Source: Bradyrhizobium sp. ISRA430 (GTDB lineage Bacteria > Pseudomonadota > Alphaproteobacteria > Rhizobiales > Xanthobacteraceae). Taken from it: a stretch of 64,000 nt of DNA. Every line of letters starts with the position of its first letter. Position 1 is the first letter of the stretch. The stretch lies in NCBI RefSeq assembly GCF_029909975.1, contig NZ_CP094516.1, positions 8,038,501 to 8,102,500 of the forward strand, given 5' to 3'. Positions 32,258 through 40,519 of the stretch are shown in pieces. A program made the translations under genes and the position numbers. A model generated the notes under the pieces. It did no database searches. It was given only the letters and a program-made list of their open reading frames with translations, and was not told the DNA's origin.

Positions 32258-33922
32258 TTACTGCTTGACCGCAAAGACCCACAGCGAGCCGCCGGGCGGC
32301 ACTTTCGCAAGCCGCTCGTCGCCGGAGAATAGCGAGTAGACGCCGCCATAGCCGCTGGTGACGGCGACATATTGCACGCCGTCCTGCTGCCAGGTCACCG
32401 GCTGTCCCTCGATGCCCGAGCCGGTCTGGAACTGCCAGAGCTTCTTGCCGGTGTCGGCATCGAAGGCCTCGAACTCGCCGGTCAGCGCGCCCGTGAAGAC
32501 GACGCCGCCCGCGGTCGACAGCACGCCGGAGAAGCGCGGGATGTCGACTGGTGCCTCCCACTTCGCCTTGCCGGTCAAGGGATCGATCGCCTTGAGATGG
32601 CCCCGCGCGCCGTCACCGAACTCCCAGAGGTCGGTCAAGTCCATGCCGAGATACCATTCACCCTGCTTGAAGGTGACGGGCTCAGTCTTGTACCTGCCGC
32701 CGAAGGCGAGCGTGTTGGCGTAGGCGAGCCCGGTCTGCGGATTGAACGACATAGGCTCCCAGTTCTTGCCGCCGAGAATCGACGGATAGACCGTCACCTT
32801 CTTGCCATCGCGCGCGTCCTTGCTGACGTCGGTCTCGATCGGCCGTCCGGTCTTCATGTCGATGCCAGTTGCCCAGTTGACCTTCACGTAAGGATTGGCC
32901 GCGAGCAGCTTTCCGTTGGTGCGATCGAGCACGTAGAAGAAGCCGTTGCGGTTGGCATCCATCAGCACCTTGGTCGGTTTGCCCTCGACATTCATGTCGG
33001 CGAGGACCATCTCGGCCACGGAGTCATAGTCGAACGGATTGTTCGGCGAGAACTGGTAGTGCCACTTAATCTTGCCGGTCTTGGGATCCATCGCCAGTAC
33101 GGAGCAAGTGTAGAGATTGTCGCCGGGGCGCACCGCCGAATTGAATGGTCCGGGATTGCCGATGCCCCAATAGACGGTGTTCAGCTCGGGATCGTAAGAG
33201 CCGGTGATCCAGGTCGAGCCGCCGCCGAGCTTCCAGGTGTCGCCCTTCCAGGTATCGCCGCCGGGCTCGTCCGGCGAGGGGATCGAATGGGTGCGCCAGA
33301 GATGCTTGCCGGTTGCGGGATCCCAGCCGTCGATGAAGCCGCGGGTGCCGAACTCGGCTCCGGAGATGCCGGTGATGACGACGCCGTCGGCAACCAGCGG
33401 CGCGACCGTCATCGAATAGCCTTCCTTGATGTCGGCGGCCTTCTGCCGCCACAGCTCCTTGCCGTCCTTGGCGTCGAGCGCGATCACGTTGGCATCGAGC
33501 GTGGTGCGGAACACCTTGCCGTCGTAGAGCGCTGCGCCGCGGTTGATGATGCCGCAGCAGACGATGCGCGGTGTCTCGGCGGGATATTCGATCTTGCTCT
33601 TCCAGATCTGCTTGCCGGTCTTGGCGTCGACCGCCATGGTCGCGTTATGTGCGGTCACGTAGATCACGCCCTGGTAAACCAGCGGCTGCGACTCCTCGCT
33701 GCGATCGTCGTTGAAGCTGTAGTTCCAGACCGGGACGAGGTTCTTGACGGTGTCTTTGTTGATCTGATTCAGCGTCGAGAAACGTTGGAGGTTGTAGCCC
33801 ATCCCGTAGTTGAGAACATTCGATGTGTCGGTCGCACCCTTGACCAGTTGTTCGGTGGTCTGCGCGTCCGCACACGTTGATGCAAGCACGACGAGGCTCG
33901 CGGCCATCGCAAAGCGTTTCAT
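32258..33922 (-). CDS. PQQ-dependent alcohol dehydrogenase, lanthanide-type
   Basis: A 554-residue periplasmic quinoprotein with signal peptide (to A20), propeller W-motifs, a vicinal Cys pair C122-C123 in I-V-C-C-G-I-I-N-R-G, and F297-D298-Y-D300 carrying the catalytic Asp plus the extra Asp seen in lanthanide enzymes. GGGAGGGACGG precedes ATG 33922; the much longer frame upstream is a composition artefact. First of three genes (dehydrogenase, cytochrome, binding protein). Probably oxidises an alcohol other than, or in addition to, methanol. Confidence 0.9.
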   Translation of the reverse strand: MKRFAMAASLVVLASTCADAQTTEQLVKGATDTSNVLNYGMGYNLQRFSTLNQINKDTVKNLVPVWNYSFNDDRSEESQPLVYQGVIYVTAHNATMAVDAKTGKQIWKSKIEYPAETPRIVCCGIINRGAALYDGKVFRTTLDANVIALDAKDGKELWRQKAADIKEGYSMTVAPLVADGVVITGISGAEFGTRGFIDGWDPATGKHLWRTHSIPSPDEPGGDTWKGDTWKLGGGSTWITGSYDPELNTVYWGIGNPGPFNSAVRPGDNLYTCSVLAMDPKTGKIKWHYQFSPNNPFDYDSVAEMVLADMNVEGKPTKVLMDANRNGFFYVLDRTNGKLLAANPYVKVNWATGIDMKTGRPIETDVSKDARDGKKVTVYPSILGGKNWEPMSFNPQTGLAYANTLAFGGRYKTEPVTFKQGEWYLGMDLTDLWEFGDGARGHLKAIDPLTGKAKWEAPVDIPRFSGVLSTAGGVVFTGALTGEFEAFDADTGKKLWQFQTGSGIEGQPVTWQQDGVQYVAVTSGYGGVYSLFSGDERLAKVPPGGSLWVFAVKQ

Positions 33923-34123
33923 CCGTCCCTCCCAATATGCGCGCCCTTTGACGCTGCGGGAGCAACACTCCGTCGGAAAGCAAAACGCGTCAATACGAAA
34001 GTCGAAAGTGCCGTGCCGAATTGTTGCACGCCAGATGCCAGTTACCTTGAGTAAACCTTTCGACGATCGACTCCGCTTGCTACTCCACTTGCGTTGAGGC
34101 GCTGGCGCATTCCGCGGCATGAT

Positions 34124-34145
34124 GCAACGCGCGTTGCGTGTCGCG
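34124..34145. promoter_or_regulatory. GCAACGC palindrome upstream of PQQ dehydrogenase
   Basis: GCAACGC-GCGTTGC (34124-34137) is a perfect 14-bp palindrome about 200 bases before the minus-strand dehydrogenase start and beyond the end of the small gene at 34165. GCGTTGCGTGTCGCG (34131-34145) also occurs at 24538-24552. Regulatory meaning is a guess. Confidence 0.3.
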
Positions 34146-34164
34146 TTGCGCAGTGTCCGCGAAT

Positions 34165-34425
34165 CTAGTTGGTCAAATGGTCCCGGCACGGAATCGGACG
34201 CGGCTTGGTTCCGCGCTTGTCCGGCGGCACATTGCAATTGTCGATACGCTGCTCGTCCGTCCATTTGGGGCCGAGCCGCTCCTTGCCAGTCAGGACCTTG
34301 GCCGTGGCCGGCGGCATGGATTTGGAAGGCATGGGTTTGGAAAGAGTCCCGCCCTGCGCCGCGGCGGGCGAGATGAGGCAAATCGCAACGGCGCAGCACA
34401 ATGGCATTTGGATCAAGAGCTTCAT
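34165..34425 (-). CDS. small secreted protein of unknown function
   Basis: An 86-residue product: signal peptide (M-K-L-L-I-Q-M-P-L-C-C-A-V-A ... S-P-A-A-A-Q), a Pro/Met/Lys/Ser linker, and a conserved-looking C-terminal part with W-T-D-E-Q-R-I-D-N-C-N-V-P-P-D-K-R and a second Cys. The two Cys in the mature region may form a disulfide. It lies between a PQQ dehydrogenase operon and the lanmodulin gene, on the opposite strand to the latter; a link to quinoprotein function is only contextual. Confidence 0.65.
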   Translation of the reverse strand: MKLLIQMPLCCAVAICLISPAAAQGGTLSKPMPSKSMPPATAKVLTGKERLGPKWTDEQRIDNCNVPPDKRGTKPRPIPCRDHLTN

Positions 34426-34596
34426 GGGCGGCCTCGCTGGTGCAACATGCAAGATCCGCAATAAGGCGCTGGCGCGGGCCGGCGATCCACCCGAAATCCG
34501 TCAAGTTTGCGCATGCGCGTGGACCAGCCCCCGCTATCGGACTTATGCTGTCGCGATCCCGCCTAGCGCGGGGCTTTTCCGCCAGGGAGGTTTTTG

Positions 34597-34983
34597 ATGA
34601 TATCGCGCCGCTCCATTGCACTTGCGTTGACTGCCGCTTTGCTCGCCGGCCCGGCCTGGTCGGCATCCGCCGTCAAGATGTTCGACACCGACAATGACGG
34701 AACGCTCGACCTAGCCGAGGTGAAGAAAGCTGCCGCTGCGCTGTTCGCAAGGCTCGATCCCGATCATGACGGCACGCTCGATGCGCGCGAACTGCGCGGA
34801 CGGTTGACGGCGAAGGAGCTCGCGGCCGCCGATCCCGATCACGACGGGACGCTCACGCTGGATGAATACCTCGCCGTGGTCGAACAGCGCTTCAAGGCTG
34901 CCGATCCGGATAATGACGGCACGCTGGACGCCAAGGAATTGAGATCGCGCGCCGGGCGCGCGTTGCTGCGGCTGTTGCGCTGA
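34597..34983 (+). CDS. lanM: lanmodulin, four-EF-hand periplasmic lanthanide-binding protein
   Basis: A 128-residue protein with signal peptide (to about A23) and four EF loops at 30-41, 54-65, 79-90 and 103-114. Loops 2-4 begin D-P-D, with Pro at position 2, the hallmark of lanmodulin; loop 1 has Thr there. Loops 1, 2 and 4 have Asp at position 9, loop 3 has Thr. The loops are separated by only 12, 13 and 12 residues, as in Methylorubrum LanM and unlike calmodulin. The C-terminal A-L-L-R-L-L-R also matches LanM. AGGGAGG lies 6 bases before the ATG. Expected to bind lanthanides picomolar-tight in the periplasm (family knowledge). Confidence 0.92.
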   Translation: MISRRSIALALTAALLAGPAWSASAVKMFDTDNDGTLDLAEVKKAAAALFARLDPDHDGTLDARELRGRLTAKELAAADPDHDGTLTLDEYLAVVEQRFKAADPDNDGTLDAKELRSRAGRALLRLLR

Positions 34984-35006
34984 GCGCGCGCTTCTCGCGT
35001 TGCGGC

Positions 35007-35042
35007 TTGACCGAGAGCGAAGGTCGTTTGACCGAGAGGGAA
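35007..35042 (+). repeat. 21-bp-spaced direct repeat upstream of pqqA
   Basis: TTGACCGAGAGCGAA (35007-35021) and TTGACCGAGAGGGAA (35028-35042), two near-identical 15-mers two helical turns apart, 120 bases before pqqA. This spacing suits a tandem binding site for a response regulator or LysR-type protein. Confidence 0.5.
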
Positions 35043-35164
35043 CTATCTCGCGCAAAGATTTGCGTCACTGTGTTCGACGCTCGAATCCAGGCTTGAACTG
35101 CGCGCGACGCAGCCCTAGGTTTCGATCCGCGCGATGTCGCGCTCAATACCTTGGGAGACCCCGA

Positions 35165-35245
35165 ATGGCTTGGAAAGCTCCGAAGATCGTGGAAGTGTCG
35201 GTGGGCATGGAAATCAACATGTACGCCTGCGCTTCGCGCAAGTAA
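35165..35245 (+). CDS. pqqA: PQQ precursor peptide PqqA
   Basis: A 26-residue peptide with the signature G-M-E-I-N-M-Y near its C-terminus; the Glu and Tyr four residues apart (E16 and Y20) are the residues cross-linked by PqqE to build PQQ. The ending A-C-A-S-R-K follows. No pqqBCDE genes follow: the next gene is an RND pump on the other strand, so this is an orphan or extra pqqA placed beside PQQ enzymes. A strong hairpin starts 15 bases after the stop. Confidence 0.9.
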   Translation: MAWKAPKIVEVSVGMEINMYACASRK

Positions 35246-35259
35246 GACCACCTGACGAC

Positions 35260-35301
35260 CTGCCGCGGCTTCGATGGCAAATGCCGTCGAAGCCGTGGCA
35301 G
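35260..35301 (+). terminator. long hairpin directly after pqqA
   Basis: About 19 bp of stem counting two G-U pairs, with arms CTGCCGCGGCTTCGATGGC and GCCGTCGAAGCCGTGGCAG around an AAAT loop. There is no T-tract, so it may stabilise the short pqqA transcript as well as limit read-through. The rest of the gap to 35499 shows no gene. Confidence 0.65.
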
Positions 35302-35499
35302 TGTTAGGCTGCTATTTTCGCGGCTCTTTGCTTATCCCTCGCATTGCGCTCATCCGATCTTCATCAAAGCCGCGGTTGACGTCGGGCCACAACGACGATC
35401 GGGGACCGCGATCCAAATCCCGACCGCCAGCTTGTAGGTTGTGCGCTGCGGTCTGGTCAGCGCTGCTGCCGCTTTCACCAGTGAAGTTGACCTGGACCG

Positions 35500-38400
35500 T
35501 CAGGCGCCTTGCGGCCACTCAGAACGGGTCTTGAAACGCGCGTATCGAAGCGCAAGGGTGGGCAGAACCAGCAGACTAAGCGCCATCGAAGTCATGAGAC
35601 CCCCGAGGATGACGATCGCCATCGGGCCCTCGATTTCACGCCCCGGTTCTCCTGCGCCGAGCGCGAGCGGCAGCAATCCCAGGCCGGTCACGAGAGACGT
35701 CATCAGGATCGGGACGAGACGGTCGGCCGCGCCCTCGATCGCGGTATCTAGTCCCCACACGCGACCGTCGGCGAGGACGAGGTGCTCGTAGTGCGAGATC
35801 ATGAGGATGGAATTGCGCAGCGTGATCCCGAACAGCGTGACGAAGCCGACCATTGATCCAAGCGAAAGCAGGCCACCCGTCAACGCCAATGCGAACACGC
35901 CACCGACAAAGGCAAACGGCAGGTTGATCATTACCAGCAGCAGATTTCGCCAATGGCCGGTGACCATCGAAAGCAGAATGACGATACCCGTCCCGGCCAG
36001 CAAAGAGTTGACGATGAGATCGCGCCGCGACCGGGCTTGGGCCTCGGCCGCTCCGGCAAATTCGAGATGAGCACCGGGCGGCAGCGCGACCTCGCGGGCC
36101 AGCTTGCGTTTGGCGGCGGCCACGAAGGATTCGAGATCGCGTCCGCTGACGTTCGCTGTTACGGTCTGAACGCGCTGCGCATTCTGGTGCTGGATCTGAT
36201 AACGGCCTGAGGTTTCGTAGACGTCGGCGATTTGCTTCAGCAGAATGTAAGCCCCGCCCGGCGTGCGCACCGGCAGGTCACCGATCTGAGTGAGCCGGGC
36301 GCGGGCATGCGCGTCGAGGATCACGATGACGTTGAAGACGGCATTGCCTTCATATCCCTGGCCGACGACATCGCCCTGATAGGCGGTGCGGATCAGCTCG
36401 AGCACTTCGACCGCATCGAGCCCCCAGCGCTGCAGATCGGTTGGGCGAAGCGTCACATTGACCTGCGGCATCCCCGGCGGGGATCGTTGCTGCACGTCGA
36501 TGGCACCTGCGACTTCGTCGAGTTCTCGAGCGACGTCGCGCGCAGCGCGCTCGAGTGAATCGAGATCGGGCCCGTAGATGTTGATGACTACCGCCGCAGT
36601 GAATCCGGAGACGGTTTCCTCCACGCGCTCCGTCAGGTAGGTCTTGCTCGAGAAGGAGACCCCGGGGAAGTCGGCCAGAGCGGCCCTGATGCGCGCTTCT
36701 GCGGCGGATTGTGCCTCGCCCGAGAGTCCCGGCTCTAAGTCGACTTCGAACTCGCTGGAATGCGGACCAACCGTGTCGATGCCGGCCTCGGCTCGACCTG
36801 CATGCTGCGCTACTCTATACACGCCCGGGATTTGTCGGAGCGTATCCGTCATCAGTTTGCCGATACGAAGCGATTCGTCGAGCGAGGTGCCGGGGATCGC
36901 AGAGACGTGCAGAATCAGATGGCCTTCGCGCAGATCCGGCAGGAAGGTCCCGCCGAAAAAAGGCAGCATCGCCGCGCCGGCGATCGTCAGAACCGCGGCC
37001 GCCGTCATCACCAGCTTCGGGAAACGGCCGATACGACGCAGCAAGGCCTGGTAGTGTCGACGCGACCACCGTACCGCAGGCGGTTCTTGCAGGCGCTGTG
37101 CGCCGGTCCTCCCGACAAGTAGCAGCATGGAGAGCGCGGGCGTCACCGTAAGGGCGACCGCGAGCGAGGCCAGCACGGCGAAGATGTAGGCGATGCCCAG
37201 GGGACCGAAGAGACGGCCGGCAATGCCGGAGAGCGCCAGGATCGGAAAGAAGACCAGCAGCACCGCGAACGTCGCATAGGCAACGGCGGTACGCACCTCA
37301 AGGAAGGCTCCGAGCACGACGCGAGCCTCGGGTCTCGGCGCCAATGCCCGGCGATTTTCACGCAATCTGCGTACCACGTTCTCGACGCCGATCACGGCAT
37401 CATCGACGACCTCGCCGATGGCAATCGCAAGGCCGCCCAGCGTCATCGTGTTGAGGGTTTCGCCCATCCATTGCAGGGCGAGCACGGCCGCTATCAACGA
37501 TAGCGGGATCGCGGTGCAACTGATGATCGAGGTGCGCCAGTCGAACAGAAATAGAAACAGAACGACGACCACGAGCGCCCCACCGATCAATAAGGCGTTG
37601 AGCACGTTCTCGGTCGCCTTGTCGATGAAGTTGGCAGGGCGAAATATGTCCGCATGGAGCTGAACCCCATCGGCTTCGAGACCTGGTCGTAGTTCTTGCA
37701 GCGCGGCTTCCACCCGCGTGGTGACTTCTCGCGTATTCGCGCCGTATTGCTGGCTGACCATGAGCATGATGCCAGGCATGCCGTCGATGAGGGCGGCCCC
37801 GATCGGCGGCTCGGGAGCGGTCACGACTGTGGCGACGTCGCCGAGAACCACGCTGGCGCCGCCTTCGTGCAGAAGAACGGTGCGGGCAAGCTGGTCGGGC
37901 GTCAAAGATTGCCCCTGGGTTTGCAGCGTGATGCGCTGATTGGCGGTATCGATGAAGCCGGCGCCCCGTACGCCGGTGGCCTTGCGCGCGGCTGCGAGTA
38001 CGTCGTTCACGCCGACCCGGAATCGGATCAGGTCGTCAGGACGGACCTGCACCTGCAGAGATCTGACATCTTTGCCGTAAGTGGATACTTGCGCCACGCC
38101 CGGTACCGCCAGAAGCCGCCTCGCCACGGTCCAGTCCGCTATGGTGCGCAAATCCATCAGTGAGAGTTTGTCGGACGTCAGGCCAATGACCAGCACCGTA
38201 CCGGCCAATGGGGTCAATGGTGTCATCGACGGTGGTTGCACGCCTTGCGGCAGCCGCGAGGCCACGACCGCGAGACGCTCTGTCACCAACTGGCGCGCCC
38301 GGTAGATATCGTTGCCCGGCTGGAAGACGACGGTCACCACCGAGAGGCCTTGGATCGACGACGAGCGCAGACTTTCGACGCCGGCCAAGCCGTTGATCGA

Positions 38401-38646
38401 CGTTTCGATCGGTTGCGTGACCAGAATCTCGACCTGCTCGGGACTGAGGCCAGGAGCTTCAGTCTGGATCGTGACCTGCGGCGGCGCGAATTCGGGGAAG
38501 ACTCCGTACTTGGCTTCGCCAAGGGCGAACAGGCCATAGCCCAGCAGCGCACACGAAAGCGCGAGCACGATGCCGCGGAAGCGGATGGCGAATGCGACGA
38601 GAGCGGCTTGCGGCCCTGATCTGTTGGAGCCGATGCCGTCAGTCAT
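35500..38646 (-). CDS. heavy-metal-type RND efflux pump, inner-membrane subunit
   Basis: A 1048-residue CusA/CzcA-family permease with twelve membrane segments and two large periplasmic loops. TM4 carries G-E-V-V-D-D-A-V-I-G-V-E-N, the acidic HME-RND proton-relay motif in the form seen in less-studied members, rather than the CzcA D-F-G-x-x-x-D-G form. Substrate cannot be read from sequence. It overlaps the adaptor gene by ATGA; no outer-membrane factor gene follows, so a TolC-like protein from elsewhere is needed. The ATG at 38652 is an alternative start. Confidence 0.9.
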   Translation of the reverse strand: MTDGIGSNRSGPQAALVAFAIRFRGIVLALSCALLGYGLFALGEAKYGVFPEFAPPQVTIQTEAPGLSPEQVEILVTQPIETSINGLAGVESLRSSSIQGLSVVTVVFQPGNDIYRARQLVTERLAVVASRLPQGVQPPSMTPLTPLAGTVLVIGLTSDKLSLMDLRTIADWTVARRLLAVPGVAQVSTYGKDVRSLQVQVRPDDLIRFRVGVNDVLAAARKATGVRGAGFIDTANQRITLQTQGQSLTPDQLARTVLLHEGGASVVLGDVATVVTAPEPPIGAALIDGMPGIMLMVSQQYGANTREVTTRVEAALQELRPGLEADGVQLHADIFRPANFIDKATENVLNALLIGGALVVVVLFLFLFDWRTSIISCTAIPLSLIAAVLALQWMGETLNTMTLGGLAIAIGEVVDDAVIGVENVVRRLRENRRALAPRPEARVVLGAFLEVRTAVAYATFAVLLVFFPILALSGIAGRLFGPLGIAYIFAVLASLAVALTVTPALSMLLLVGRTGAQRLQEPPAVRWSRRHYQALLRRIGRFPKLVMTAAAVLTIAGAAMLPFFGGTFLPDLREGHLILHVSAIPGTSLDESLRIGKLMTDTLRQIPGVYRVAQHAGRAEAGIDTVGPHSSEFEVDLEPGLSGEAQSAAEARIRAALADFPGVSFSSKTYLTERVEETVSGFTAAVVINIYGPDLDSLERAARDVARELDEVAGAIDVQQRSPPGMPQVNVTLRPTDLQRWGLDAVEVLELIRTAYQGDVVGQGYEGNAVFNVIVILDAHARARLTQIGDLPVRTPGGAYILLKQIADVYETSGRYQIQHQNAQRVQTVTANVSGRDLESFVAAAKRKLAREVALPPGAHLEFAGAAEAQARSRRDLIVNSLLAGTGIVILLSMVTGHWRNLLLVMINLPFAFVGGVFALALTGGLLSLGSMVGFVTLFGITLRNSILMISHYEHLVLADGRVWGLDTAIEGAADRLVPILMTSLVTGLGLLPLALGAGEPGREIEGPMAIVILGGLMTSMALSLLVLPTLALRYARFKTRSEWPQGA

Positions 38647-39703
38647 TGTCATCGCTGCCCCGAAGCTCGCTCTTGGCCTCCTCGGACAACAAGACCTGTG
38701 CGCCCCGGATTACGATTTCGGACCCCGAGGGGATATCCCGGACGACATAGTCATCGTCCGAGACCGGCTGATCCGTGCTGATCGGATGCCGTCGGAAGCT
38801 ATCGGAGCTCACGCGCAGGTAAACCCACGATCGGCCCTGCCATCGCACGATCGCGGTATCTTCGATGAACACGCCCTCGTAAGTGTTGCCTGACGGCACG
38901 TAAACAGTGGTGTTCATGCCGGGCAGCAGGCCGCTATCGCCGGGCGCTGAGAAGAAATAGCTCAATCCCTGAATACGAGGGTCGGTCCGTGTTGCAGGGG
39001 AGATGTAATGGAGATCGATATTCGCATTTCGCGTTGGCGCCTGCGCCAGAGCCGTCCCCGGAGTCCCAGTGACAGTCACGCCGGGCGGCAGCGTCACCTG
39101 AACCAGAAACTGATCGCGTTCGATCAGCCTGACAACGGCGGGCGAGCGCTCGACGATTCCCCGGCCGATGACTAGCCCCCACTCCTGCTGTGCAGTTGCC
39201 GCGAGAGTCCTGAGCTGCGATTCCGCAGCGGCGAGCGCGGCCTTGTCGGTCCGTAACGTTCCCTCTGCCGTTTCGGCTTCCTTCTTTGGGAGCGCGGCGG
39301 ATTCGACGAGATTCTTGATCCGGTCGAACGCACTCTTCGCGACTTCGAGCTTGGCCTGCGCCGTCTGGAGTTGAGCTTGCGCGTTGGCGTAGCTGTTGGT
39401 GAGCTCCGTAATGCGGGAGATGTCCAGCACCGCGCCGTATGCGCGGAATTGCTCGGGATGTAGAGCGGCTTCCACGACCGCGGTTTCGAGTCCGACCTGT
39501 CCCTGCTGGCTGGACGTAAGCTTGACCGCCGGCTGGTCGCCGTTTGCGGTGCGGGAAGGCTCGGTGCGGCCCGAATTCGACTTGTCCGGCTGCGGCTCCG
39601 CCACTGCTTGCCGAACTTGACCCGTGATCGCCCAAGGGCTGGCGGCGAGCGCCAGCAAGCACACAGCGACCGCGACGCGCCAGGAGGTTTCCGTAAGAGC
39701 CAT
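38639..39703 (-). CDS. RND efflux periplasmic adaptor (HlyD/CusB family)
   Basis: A 354-residue membrane-fusion protein: N-terminal signal/anchor (C-L-L-A-L-A-A-S-P-W-A), a hairpin coiled coil rich in Ala/Gln/Lys/Glu (about residues 115-190) and beta-barrel domains after it. It lacks an obvious His- or Met-rich metal-binding tail. The start is set at ATG 39703; the frame extends further but with unlikely composition. Transcribed with the RND permease. Confidence 0.85.
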   Translation of the reverse strand: MALTETSWRVAVAVCLLALAASPWAITGQVRQAVAEPQPDKSNSGRTEPSRTANGDQPAVKLTSSQQGQVGLETAVVEAALHPEQFRAYGAVLDISRITELTNSYANAQAQLQTAQAKLEVAKSAFDRIKNLVESAALPKKEAETAEGTLRTDKAALAAAESQLRTLAATAQQEWGLVIGRGIVERSPAVVRLIERDQFLVQVTLPPGVTVTGTPGTALAQAPTRNANIDLHYISPATRTDPRIQGLSYFFSAPGDSGLLPGMNTTVYVPSGNTYEGVFIEDTAIVRWQGRSWVYLRVSSDSFRRHPISTDQPVSDDDYVVRDIPSGSEIVIRGAQVLLSEEAKSELRGSDDND

Positions 39704-39924
39704 CAGCCTGTTAGCAGTTGTGGGGAACCAGCTTATTGACGAAATGAACCGGCGGCAAGGCGCCGGCTTCACCCTCAACTTGTTTGCGGCGAAAGCCGGC
39801 GCCGTCGGAGAGGGGCGGTGGCCGCCAGGTTCCTGCTCATCTCGCATGGAATTGAAACTTCCCGCCCCTTGGAACGTAGCCCCTTATGCTACTTTCTTGA
39901 TCGCCGAGGCGAGAGGATCACAGC

Positions 39925-40134
39925 ATGAACCCGATTGACCTGGTGGTGACCGTGTGTGCGGTGCTCTCGCCTGCGACCTGCGAGGAGCAGCATTTGGTGT
40001 TTTCCTATGCCGGCTCGCCAGCGCAATGCTCGATGGCCGCGCCGCCCTACATTGCGCAATGGATCGGCGAGCATCCGAAGTGGCAGGCCGTGCGATGGCG
40101 CTGCGAATATCCGCACACGCACGACAAGGCGTGA
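39925..40134 (+). CDS. small conserved hypothetical protein
   Basis: A 69-residue protein beginning M-N-P-I-D-L-V-V-T-V-C and containing Q-C-S-M-A-A-P-P-Y-I-A-Q-W-I-G-E-H-P-K-W and R-W-R-C-E-Y. Four Cys residues (17-27 region, about 36, and near the end) suggest disulfides and an exported protein with an uncleaved or short hydrophobic N-terminus. It looks like a family common in Bradyrhizobium; function unknown. Confidence 0.65.
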   Translation: MNPIDLVVTVCAVLSPATCEEQHLVFSYAGSPAQCSMAAPPYIAQWIGEHPKWQAVRWRCEYPHTHDKA

Positions 40135-40143
40135 GCACCAGGC

Positions 40144-40494
40144 TTACTTGGTGCAGTCTTTCAGATCCTTGTCGGCGATCGAGAACACCGCATCCGCCCT
40201 GATCTCGAGGTTGCGGACGATACATTGCCGTGAACTGGGATAGCTGACCTTGGCATCGTAGCGGCCGGGCTCGACGCCGATGATCCGCAGCCGCTCGTCA
40301 TGGTCGACCTCCTTGTCCTTGTCGTTCAAGGTTTGGTTCGGTCCCCAGTCGGTCTTGCCCGCGGGCGAGAGCTGAAAGCCGGAAATGGTTTCGGTCGTCA
40401 GGTTCCAGAGCCGGATGCCCTTGCTCTTGCTCTGTGCGGCGGCGCCGCCGGCACAGGCCACCATGACGATCAAAGCCAGACACCAACGCGTCAT
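40144..40494 (-). CDS. secreted hypothetical protein
   Basis: A 116-residue product with signal peptide (A-G-G-A-A-A-Q), then a beta-rich domain with I-R-L-W-N-L-T-T-E-T-I-S-G-F-Q-L-S-P-A-G and a Cys pair near the end (C-I-V ... D-C-T-K). GGAGG stands before ATG 40494. It ends nine bases from the convergent small gene. No enzymatic motif is visible; it directly follows the pentapeptide protein gene and may be co-transcribed with it. Confidence 0.75.
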   Translation of the reverse strand: MTRWCLALIVMVACAGGAAAQSKSKGIRLWNLTTETISGFQLSPAGKTDWGPNQTLNDKDKEVDHDERLRIIGVEPGRYDAKVSYPSSRQCIVRNLEIRADAVFSIADKDLKDCTK

Positions 40495-40519
40495 CAGCAG
40501 CTCCTCCCAAATCACGCCG

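Noticed and set aside
32372..33880. 502-residue plus-strand open frame
   Set aside because: Antisense shadow of the PQQ dehydrogenase at 32258-33922.
34597..34983. Ordinary calcium-binding calmodulin-like EF-hand protein
   Set aside because: Loops are only 12-13 residues apart and three have Pro at position 2, which is lanmodulin-specific; gene context agrees.
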